A stretch of DNA of 49,285 nucleotides from Bacteroidaceae bacterium (GTDB lineage Bacteria; Bacteroidota; Bacteroidia; Bacteroidales; Bacteroidaceae): contig JAFXVZ010000048.1 of NCBI GenBank assembly GCA_017534535.1, forward strand, positions 1 to 49,285, written 5' to 3'. Shown piece after piece: positions 40,622 to 47,465 of the stretch. The notes below the pieces were generated by a model, which saw only the letters and a program-made list of their open reading frames with translations, was not told the DNA's origin and ran no database searches. Position 1 is the stretch's first letter. Each line of letters begins with the position of its first letter. A program made the position numbers and the translations under genes.

Positions 40622-41893
40622 TTAGGTCTTTTTTCTGAAGATAATCACTCTTTTTGTGTGTTGGTCTACCCTATAGCGATTGTCAATGCGTTCTCCTACT
40701 ACCCAAATCACGTCTTTTCCACTGCAAAGCACATATTGGTTGGCTTTCTGGATGACACTTTGTTTTCTGTCAGTCAGGAAATCGCTCACCAACTTACGCC
40801 CTTTCATGCCAAAAGGGATAAACCAGTCTCCTGTCTGCCAGGGGCGTAGTATGATTTCTTCATGTAGCTTGTCGGCATCGAAGCAAGCGGTGTTTTTGTC
40901 TTTCGGAATCTCGAAATCAGGAGTATAAGAGTATATCTCCTGCTCCAGTTTAGGAGAAGCAGGTGGTATGTTTGGCTCGAAGAGCAGGTGCGTACGATCT
41001 TTGACGATGTGCCACTCCTGGGTTTCAAATACTTTGCCTGATTGCCCATTCAATGCATCTATCATATCATTAACCTGCGAAGGGTTGAACCCCAAGGGTG
41101 CTACAATCTCATATAGCAAACTTTGAGGCGATGGCTCCTGAAGCAGTTTGTGGATATCGATGCCCTGGTCGTCCTTCACTTTTGCCATACCTTCAACTAT
41201 GCCTTTATTATATATATGGTGTACCTCGTTCAGGTGCTCGGCAGTTTGCAGCAAAGTCTGACGGATAGATGGGTTGATGGTCTCCAGCAAAGGTAATAGT
41301 TCGAGGCGGACTTTATTGCGGGTATAGTCGTGTTGTTGGTTGGTGCTGTCGTTAACATATATTTGACTTAAATGTACTAGATAATCTATAATTTCTATAC
41401 GATTGACGCAAAGCAGCGGTCGGATGACATATCCATTCTTGGACTGGATACCTCGTAAGCCTTTGATGCCAGTACCTCGGATCAGGTTCAAAAGGAAAGT
41501 TTCTACGCTGTCGTCTTGGTGATGGGCTACAGCTATCCATTGACAGCCTGTTTCTTGGCGTAGTTGCTCAAACCAATGGTACCTGAGGTCACGTGCCGCC
41601 ATCTCAATTGAGATTCCTGTGTTCTTAGCGTATTCGGCTGTATAGAAGTGCTTCACGTAAAGATGAACATTCAGCTGCTCACACAATTCCCTAACAAACG
41701 CTTCATCACGGTCAGACTCCTCTCCTCGCAGATGGAAATTGCAGTGGGCAGCCTCGCAGGGATAACCCAGTTGCAGGAGTACACGCAACAATGCCACCGA
41801 GTCGGCTCCACCACTCAGTGCCACCAGCGTTCTATCTCCTTTTTGAAGCAATCCCAAACGCTCAATATACTGTCTGACTTTGCGTGTTAACAT
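40622..41893 (-). CDS. tilS: tRNA(Ile)-lysidine synthase TilS
   Basis: About 423 residues from MLTRKVRQYIERLGLL at 41893. TilS puts lysidine on C34 of tRNA-Ile(CAU), switching it to read AUA. The PP-loop SGGADS lies at residues 27-32, followed by HCNFHLRGEESDRDE, VAHHQDDSVETFLLNLIRGTG and RPLLCVNR. The C-terminal TilS domain contains LRPWQTGDWFIPFGMKGRKLVSDF. A TTG four codons upstream (41905) lies inside the promoter box and is rejected. The mRNA appears to have almost no leader. Confidence 0.95.
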   Translation of the reverse strand: MLTRKVRQYIERLGLLQKGDRTLVALSGGADSVALLRVLLQLGYPCEAAHCNFHLRGEESDRDEAFVRELCEQLNVHLYVKHFYTAEYAKNTGISIEMAARDLRYHWFEQLRQETGCQWIAVAHHQDDSVETFLLNLIRGTGIKGLRGIQSKNGYVIRPLLCVNRIEIIDYLVHLSQIYVNDSTNQQHDYTRNKVRLELLPLLETINPSIRQTLLQTAEHLNEVHHIYNKGIVEGMAKVKDDQGIDIHKLLQEPSPQSLLYEIVAPLGFNPSQVNDMIDALNGQSGKVFETQEWHIVKDRTHLLFEPNIPPASPKLEQEIYSYTPDFEIPKDKNTACFDADKLHEEIILRPWQTGDWFIPFGMKGRKLVSDFLTDRKQSVIQKANQYVLCSGKDVIWVVGERIDNRYRVDQHTKRVIIFRKKT

Positions 41894-41902
41894 ATTGTTG
41901 GG

Positions 41903-41934
41903 CAAAAGTACTAATTAAATTCATATTTTGCAAA
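41903..41934 (-). promoter_or_regulatory. Promoter of tilS, abutting the start codon
   Basis: Minus strand TTTG (41931-41934), 20 nt, TACTTTTG (41903-41910). The ATG at 41893 begins 9 bp past the box, so the leader is about 2-5 nt. Confidence 0.75.
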
Positions 41935-41961
41935 TATATCGATAGCTGCCCTCGTGGTGTT

Positions 41962-41983
41962 CTATACCTAATATTAGGTATAG
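41962..41983. promoter_or_regulatory. Perfect 22-bp palindrome, candidate operator for feoAB
   Basis: Half-site CTATACCTAAT (41962-41972) is followed by its exact reverse complement (41973-41983) with no spacer. It lies 33 bp upstream of the feoAB -33 box and 27 bp beyond the tilS -33 box. Regulator identity (Fur- or DtxR-type iron sensor) is a guess from the target gene. Confidence 0.65.
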
Positions 41984-42016
41984 TGCCGTTGTTTACTTTA
42001 AAATCGTTCTAAATAA

Positions 42017-42048
42017 TTTGGGGATTGAAGGGTAAAAATGTATCTTTG
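42017..42048 (+). promoter_or_regulatory. Promoter of feoAB
   Basis: TTTG (42017-42020), 20 nt, TATCTTTG (42041-42048). The leader to the ATG at 42070 is about 15 nt. Confidence 0.8.
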
Positions 42049-42069
42049 CATCAATAAAAAAATAATGAC

Positions 42070-44595
42070 ATGAGACTATCGGAACTGAAGACGGGTGAAA
42101 AGGGTATCATCGTCAAGGTGTTAGGACATGGAGGCTTCCGTAAACGCATCATTGAGATGGGCTTTATCAAGGGAAAGGAAGTGGAGGTGTTGCTGAATGC
42201 CCCCTTGCAAGATCCTGTGAAATACAAATTGATGGGCTATGAGGTTTCGCTTCGGCATGACGAGGCGGAACTGATTGAAATCCTTTCGGAAGCAGAGGCT
42301 AAGAGAGAGCAGTTGAAAGACACACTTGGTCAAGAGGGTCCCTCATCTGGAAATCTTTTCACAGATTACAAACTGAAACTTGCCAAGCAAAAACGCCGTA
42401 CCATCAATGTGGCGCTGATAGGCAACCCCAACTGTGGCAAGACTTCCCTCTTCAACTTCGCCAGCGGAGCTCATGGAAGAGTAGGTAACTATGCCGGCGT
42501 AACAGTAGATGCTACTGAGGCTCAAGCTACTTTTGAGGGTTATGAGTTCAACCTTACTGACCTGCCAGGTACTTACTCTCTGTCTTGCTATAGTCCCGAA
42601 GAGCTCTATGTGCGTCAACATCTGTTTGAAAAACGTCCTGATATTGTTATCAACATTATCGATGCCAGCAATCTGGAGCGTAACCTCTATCTGACCACAC
42701 AGCTGATAGACATGAATGTTCGCATGGTTTGCGCTCTAAATATGTACGATGAGTTCGAACGTCGTGGCGACCAGATAAATATTGAGACCTTGAGTTCTCT
42801 GTTTGGTGTGCCTATGATACCTACTTCTTTCAAGACGGGTATGAATGTAAATTTGCTCTTCCATATTATCATTAATATGTATGAGGGTGCTGATTTCATT
42901 GACGATAAAGGTAACATAGACCCCGAAGTGGCAAAGGAAATCAAGGAATGGCATGATACGTATGCAGGCCAGTCGCCCCGTCATCATATCGAGGACTTTG
43001 CCGAAGGTAATCGCCCGCTGAAGAACTATTATCGACATATTCACGTCAATCATGGACAGTATGTGGAGCGAGGTATCAATACCATTCAGGTGCCGTTGAA
43101 GGAGAACAAGCACTTGCGTCAGCTGTATTCTACCCGCTACTTGGCTATCAAACTGTTGGAGCACGATAAGACGGTGGAGCAACTTATCGCTGACCAGCCT
43201 AATTCCAATGATATCCTGGATGCCCGTAAACAGGCAGCCACTCAGATAGAACAAGATACCCAACTGGATGCAGAGACTGCCATCATGGATGCCAAGTATG
43301 GCTTTATTCATGGTGCCTTGTCGGAGGCTGGTTTCGTGGAGGGCAAAGTTTCCGACACCTATAAGACGACGCATCTAATAGATAGTATATTGTCTAACAG
43401 GTGGTTGGGTTTTCCCATTTTCTTCTTCCTGCTTTTCCTGATGTTCGAGGTAACCTTTGAGCTGGGTCAGTATCCGATGGATTGGATAGAGGAGGGGGTA
43501 GCTTGGCTGGGTAACCTCATTGGGAGCGTCATGTCTGAGGGTTCGTTGCGTTCCTTGTTGGTGGATGGTGTGATTGGTGGTGTAGGTTCCGTTATCGTGT
43601 TCCTGCCTCAGATTCTGATACTATACTTCTTCATCTCCCTGATGGAAGACTCTGGTTATATGGCTCGTGCCGCCTTCATTATGGATAAGCTGATGCATAA
43701 GATGGGTCTGCATGGTAAGTCGTTCATTCCCTTGATTATGGGCTTTGGGTGCAATGTGCCTGCCGTGATGGCGACTCGTACAATTGAGAGCCGTCGCTCA
43801 AGGATTATCACCATGATGATTCTACCATTCATGTCGTGCTCGGCTCGCCTACCTATTTATATAATGATTACTGGTACCTTCTTCTCACTTCAATACCGTT
43901 CGCTGGCGATGATATCCCTCTATGCCGTTGGTATCTTGGTGGCAGTGATAGTAAGTAATATTTTCTCTCGCCTGGTCATCAAGGGTGAAGATACGCCTTT
44001 TGTGATGGAATTGCCACCTTATCGTATGCCTACTGCAAAAGCTATTGGTAGGCATACTTGGGAGAAAGGCAAGGAGTACTTGAAGAAGATGGGTGGGATC
44101 ATCCTGGTGGCATCGGTAATTGTTTGGACTCTGCAGTATTTCCCACACGATGAGACTCTAACCACCCAGCAACAACAGGAGCAGTCGTATATTGGACGTT
44201 TGGGTAAGGCCATCGAGCCTGTGTTTGTGCCTCAGGGATTCAACTGGAAGCTTGATGTGTCGCTGATAGCTGGTGTGGGAGCCAAAGAGATTGTGGCATC
44301 TACATTAGGTGTGATTTATTCCGATGATGATTCATTTGCCGATGATGAGGCTTTCAGTTCTGAGAGTGAGAAATATACACGACTGCGCCAATATATGATA
44401 GCTGACGGTATTACACCATTGGCAGGCTATTGCTACCTGCTGTTTGTGCTGCTCTACTTCCCTTGCGTCGCTACTATTGTGGCAATTAAGAATGAGACAG
44501 GCAGTTGGCGATGGGCAACCTTTGCGGCACTTTATACCTCCTGTGTAGCTTGGATAATTTCTGCCTTGGTTTATCAAATCGGTATGTTGTTATGA
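42070..44595 (+). CDS. feoB: Fused FeoA-FeoB ferrous iron transporter
   Basis: An 841-residue fusion. The FeoA SH3-like domain is residues 1-75 (GFRKRIIEMGFIKGKEVEVL). After a linker comes the FeoB G domain with GNPNCGKTS (118-126), DLPG (164-167) and NMYD (224-227), then a polytopic membrane core with gate motifs including AFIMDKLMHKMGLHGKSF, GFGCNVPAVMATR and LPFMSCSARLPIYI. The last helices include PCVATIVAIKNETGSW. It imports Fe2+ across the inner membrane. FeoA-FeoB fusion is common in Bacteroidetes. The stop overlaps the ATG of the Cys-rich partner. Confidence 0.97.
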   Translation: MRLSELKTGEKGIIVKVLGHGGFRKRIIEMGFIKGKEVEVLLNAPLQDPVKYKLMGYEVSLRHDEAELIEILSEAEAKREQLKDTLGQEGPSSGNLFTDYKLKLAKQKRRTINVALIGNPNCGKTSLFNFASGAHGRVGNYAGVTVDATEAQATFEGYEFNLTDLPGTYSLSCYSPEELYVRQHLFEKRPDIVINIIDASNLERNLYLTTQLIDMNVRMVCALNMYDEFERRGDQINIETLSSLFGVPMIPTSFKTGMNVNLLFHIIINMYEGADFIDDKGNIDPEVAKEIKEWHDTYAGQSPRHHIEDFAEGNRPLKNYYRHIHVNHGQYVERGINTIQVPLKENKHLRQLYSTRYLAIKLLEHDKTVEQLIADQPNSNDILDARKQAATQIEQDTQLDAETAIMDAKYGFIHGALSEAGFVEGKVSDTYKTTHLIDSILSNRWLGFPIFFFLLFLMFEVTFELGQYPMDWIEEGVAWLGNLIGSVMSEGSLRSLLVDGVIGGVGSVIVFLPQILILYFFISLMEDSGYMARAAFIMDKLMHKMGLHGKSFIPLIMGFGCNVPAVMATRTIESRRSRIITMMILPFMSCSARLPIYIMITGTFFSLQYRSLAMISLYAVGILVAVIVSNIFSRLVIKGEDTPFVMELPPYRMPTAKAIGRHTWEKGKEYLKKMGGIILVASVIVWTLQYFPHDETLTTQQQQEQSYIGRLGKAIEPVFVPQGFNWKLDVSLIAGVGAKEIVASTLGVIYSDDDSFADDEAFSSESEKYTRLRQYMIADGITPLAGYCYLLFVLLYFPCVATIVAIKNETGSWRWATFAALYTSCVAWIISALVYQIGMLL

Positions 44596-44813
44596 TGGGC
44601 AGTTGGCAAGATTGGATAGTGGCATTGCTCGTGGTTTTCTGTTTCGTCAAACTGGGCATTAGCATCTGGAGCATGTTTCTAAAAAGTAAAGGAGTCCGTC
44701 AGGACCCTTGTGCGCACTGCCCCCAACCTTGCGATGTCAAGAGATTATACGACAAGAAAGTGGCTAATTGCGGCAATAGTGAGAAAAAAACAAAGAAATC
44801 TTGCTGCGAATAG
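44592..44813 (+). CDS. FeoB-associated Cys-rich membrane protein
   Basis: A 73-residue protein: MMGSWQDWIVALLVVFCFVK with one transmembrane helix (about 7-27), a basic cytoplasmic stretch, and a cysteine cluster CAHCPQPCDVKRLYDKK, then NCG and terminal SCCE. This is the short Cys-rich protein habitually found after feoB (a FeoC-like role has been proposed). The ATG at 44592 overlaps the feoB stop in ATGA; ATG 44595 is the alternative. Cysteines may bind iron or an Fe-S cluster. Confidence 0.9.
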   Translation: MMGSWQDWIVALLVVFCFVKLGISIWSMFLKSKGVRQDPCAHCPQPCDVKRLYDKKVANCGNSEKKTKKSCCE

Positions 44814-44843
44814 TTGGCAATTCAAAAAAAAGTAGTACATTTG
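44814..44843 (+). promoter_or_regulatory. Promoter of tRNA-Cys
   Basis: TTGG (44814-44817), 18 nt, TACATTTG (44836-44843), about 19 bp upstream of the tRNA. The -33 box overlaps the stop region of the Cys-rich protein gene. Confidence 0.7.
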
Positions 44844-44862
44844 CACCCGCAACCCAATTAAA

Positions 44863-44934
44863 GGTGCCTTGGATGAGTGGTTGAGTCACTGGTCTGCAAA
44901 ACCATGCACGGCGGTTCGAATCCGCCAGGCACCT
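44863..44934 (+). tRNA. tRNA-Cys (anticodon GCA)
   Basis: Acceptor GGTGCCT pairs with AGGCACC, discriminator T (44934). The anticodon loop CTGCAAA gives GCA. T arm GGCGG-TTCGAAT-CCGCC. CCA is not encoded. Terminator follows at 44941. Confidence 0.94.
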
Positions 44935-44940
44935 CCGAAG

Positions 44941-44976
44941 AAGCCTGACAGCATGACGCTGGCAGGCTTTCTTTTT
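44941..44976 (+). terminator. Intrinsic terminator of tRNA-Cys
   Basis: AAGCCTGACAGC (44941-44952) pairs with GCTGGCAGGCTT (44958-44969) with one mismatch, then TCTTTTTG. Confidence 0.88.
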
Positions 44977-45056
44977 GTTTTCTTGATAGGTGAATTATGA
45001 GTATAGGAGATAGGGGGATTGTAAATAAGTTGTTCATCAGTTTTCAATGCGTTTGA

Positions 45057-45121
45057 GATTGGGTATAGGGACACAATCGTTCGGGTATAGGCGCATGATC
45101 GTTTGGGTATAGGCAAACGAT
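45057..45121 (+). repeat. Three tandem 22-bp units with conserved GGGTATAGG and compensating flanks
   Basis: GGGTATAGG occurs at 45061, 45083 and 45105, exactly 22 bp apart. The flanks of each copy are inverted: GATTG with CAATC in the first; ATCGTTCG with CGCATGAT (six of eight paired) in the second; ATCGTTTG with CAAACGAT (all paired) in the third. So hairpins would present the same loop on different stems. The 500-bp region 44977-45455 otherwise holds only the inverted repeat below and a promoter; I see no gene. Confidence 0.7.
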
Positions 45122-45216
45122 GACTTACTACGTATTTGTTTCCTTTTCTCTTGCGACTTTAACCCGATTGGTAGGTTATGGCTTACCCATTTCATAACCA
45201 TTAACCCATCTGAAAA

Positions 45217-45368
45217 GGTTACGGGTTACAGCTGTAACCATGTAACCTTTTTGTTCTGACGAACATTGCTCTATAACACGTAACCATCAGTATATCTATG
45301 TATTGCTATAGTATTTATACAACATTTCCCATTCTGCGGGGATATGGTTACAGCTGTAACCCGTAACC
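45217..45368 (+). repeat. 23-bp inverted repeat around GGTTACAGCTGTAACC
   Basis: 45217-45239 and 45346-45368 are exact reverse complements. Each holds the perfect 16-bp palindrome GGTTACAGCTGTAACC plus a flanking GTAACC/GGTTAC. The first copy is followed by a further GTAACC. They lie 35-220 bp upstream of the promoter at 45403. Confidence 0.85.
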
Positions 45369-45402
45369 GAAAAAATCATCGGTATCATTTTTCCTTATCT
45401 CG

Positions 45403-45434
45403 TTTGCAAATGTCCTTGTTTTACATTACCTTTG
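45403..45434 (+). promoter_or_regulatory. Promoter of the fimbrillin-LRR lipoprotein pair
   Basis: TTTG (45403-45406), 20 nt, TACCTTTG (45427-45434), leader of about 15 nt to the ATG at 45456. Confidence 0.8.
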
Positions 45435-45455
45435 TAAAAAAGTAAAATAATCGTT

Positions 45456-47447
45456 ATGTACAGGAATTTATTGGGCATCGTGGCAGGTCTGCTATTGCTT
45501 TTGGCTGGCTGTTCAAACGATGAGACAATGTTTGAGCAAGAAGATAACACTGAAGGACTGAAGACATTCACCTCATTTACTGCTACGCTTGATGATGTGG
45601 CAGGAACGCGTGCTTATTTAGACGCTGAGGCTTCCAATGGCATTAGGCGAGTGCATTGGGAAGGAGGTGATGTTATATCCGTGTATAGTGACACCGATAC
45701 GGAATTGAAAGAGTATAGACTTACAAGTCTCTCTGACGATAACAAGGCTACGTTCACTGGTGAGAAGGTAACGGGAAATAAGTTCTATGCTGTATTCTCA
45801 AGTTATAATGAATTCAGTGTTGATGTAAAGAACCCTGCTATCGTTCATTTTGAAAGGGGAGGAACCAGGTACGATGCTAAGTTGGGCCAAAACGTTTATT
45901 TCGGCGGACCTATGGTTGCTTCTTCCACTGGTAATGTGTTAGCCTTTAAGCAGACAACAGGTATTATACAAATTACGGTAGGTAATATTCCCAAGATTTG
46001 GGACATCAGTCTGTATGGTAATAATTATGAGCCATTGGGTAAGTATAGTACAGTGGATTTATCGGCAAGTCAACCGGTACTGAAACTTGATCCAGAGGCA
46101 AATATCGTGGGCTTTGGTGGAGGCTATAGCGAACTCAACGACAACTATGTTGATATTTATTATGTCATTCCTCCTACAGTGTTTGAAAATGGTTTTCATC
46201 TTTCAATCGAAGGTGTTGACTATGATGGCAATGAGTTTGAAATAGAAAAGAGATACAACTCTGAGTTTGAAGTTAAAGTTGGCACTCTCTCTAAATTCTC
46301 ATTGGTAGATATCTCTGCTGATATTATAAAACAGCAACAAGAAGCTGAGGAAGCAGCAGTTAAGACGAGGGCTGCCTTGGAGAGATTCTATCAGGCTTTG
46401 GGTGGGGACAACTGGAACAACAACACAAACTGGTGTACCGATGCCCCATTGTATGAGTGGTACGGACTGAGTGTGGATAATGCCGGGGCAGTAATTAGTA
46501 TTAATATGTATGATAATAATCTCTCTGGAGCTATTCCTGCAGAAATAGGTAATCTTTCTGGCTTACGTTCATTGTATTTAAGCAAGAACAATATTACTTC
46601 CTTACCAGAGGAGATATCCCAGCTTCCGCTGGAATACTTGTATTTAGATGGCTGTTCACTTTCCTCTTTACCAGAATCTTTTGGTCAGTTGAAGAGCTTG
46701 AATATTTTATATTTAGGTAATCAGTTCACGGAAATACCTGCCGCTGTTCGTCAGTTGAAGAGTTTGAAGACTTTGGGAATGGCTAACAACAGGATAACAG
46801 AGGTGCCGTCATGGTTGGCTGAATTAACTAACCTTTCTTACATAATACTGAACAATAATCAGCTGACGGGTGAACTTCCCACTGCTTTTGCCAATATGCC
46901 TAACCTCAGGTATCTCTATCTTTATAACAACAATTTCACGGGCTCGATACCTGAATCATATTTCACCAATCTGATAAATCTTGAAACATTGAATCTGGTA
47001 CACAATTATCTGTCTGGTGTCATTACAAAAGAGATGCAGCAGAGTGCTATGTGGCAACACTTGAGCAGCTTATCTATTAATCCTCAGCGGAATGGCAATG
47101 TTATTACCATAGAGAATGGTGTTTCATCTATCGAATTGAATGCTGAGGAACTGACGCTTAAGGTCGGAGAGACCTTCCAGTTTGAGGCAACGGCATTTCC
47201 CGAGGACGCTACCAAACGTGCAGTGACATGGGAGTATGGATACAGAGGTTCTTCAAAGCCTTACAACATACTTGGTGATGGTTACGTTGAGGCCGTTTCT
47301 GAAGGCGAGTTCTTGGTTTATGCCTATGCTACAGATGGATCGGATGTGGAAGCGGTTTGTCACGTTCAAGTAATTTCTGCTTCTTCTGATTTGAAGACAG
47401 GAGACATTGAAGGATATACAGGCGATGATTTGAATTGGGACAATTAA
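45456..47447 (+). CDS. Lipoprotein: fimbrillin-like domain, plant-type LRRs, Big_2-like domain
   Basis: A 663-residue protein. Lipoprotein signal YRNLLGIVAGLLLLLAGC (Cys19). Residues about 30-285 resemble fimbrillin-type domains: TSFTATLDDVAGTRAYLDAE, then VHWEGGDVISVYSD and NKFYAVFSSYNEFS. Next, about 300-520, come plant-type leucine-rich repeats opened by a LERFYQALGGDNWNNNTNW cap, with units of the LSGAIPAEIGNL kind; some middle repeats shift to a bacterial LPEEISQLPLEYLYL form. The end (about 545-645) looks like a Big_2 Ig-like domain (LNAEELTLKVGETFQFEATA). Probably surface-exposed; adhesion or glycan binding is inferred. A paralogue follows 18 bp later. Confidence 0.88.
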   Translation: MYRNLLGIVAGLLLLLAGCSNDETMFEQEDNTEGLKTFTSFTATLDDVAGTRAYLDAEASNGIRRVHWEGGDVISVYSDTDTELKEYRLTSLSDDNKATFTGEKVTGNKFYAVFSSYNEFSVDVKNPAIVHFERGGTRYDAKLGQNVYFGGPMVASSTGNVLAFKQTTGIIQITVGNIPKIWDISLYGNNYEPLGKYSTVDLSASQPVLKLDPEANIVGFGGGYSELNDNYVDIYYVIPPTVFENGFHLSIEGVDYDGNEFEIEKRYNSEFEVKVGTLSKFSLVDISADIIKQQQEAEEAAVKTRAALERFYQALGGDNWNNNTNWCTDAPLYEWYGLSVDNAGAVISINMYDNNLSGAIPAEIGNLSGLRSLYLSKNNITSLPEEISQLPLEYLYLDGCSLSSLPESFGQLKSLNILYLGNQFTEIPAAVRQLKSLKTLGMANNRITEVPSWLAELTNLSYIILNNNQLTGELPTAFANMPNLRYLYLYNNNFTGSIPESYFTNLINLETLNLVHNYLSGVITKEMQQSAMWQHLSSLSINPQRNGNVITIENGVSSIELNAEELTLKVGETFQFEATAFPEDATKRAVTWEYGYRGSSKPYNILGDGYVEAVSEGEFLVYAYATDGSDVEAVCHVQVISASSDLKTGDIEGYTGDDLNWDN

Positions 47448-47465
47448 TGAATGGAGGATTAGAGT

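Noticed and set aside
41893-41905. TTG start for tilS at 41905
   Set aside because: It lies inside the TACTTTTG promoter box; ATG at 41893 matches the TilS N-terminus.
44886-45116. Minus-strand open frame near tRNA-Cys
   Set aside because: It overlaps the tRNA and terminator on the opposite strand and the 22-bp array; translation looks random.
45057-45121. CRISPR-like repeat cluster
   Set aside because: Only three units of 22 bp; the variable part is inverted around the constant part rather than a spacer.
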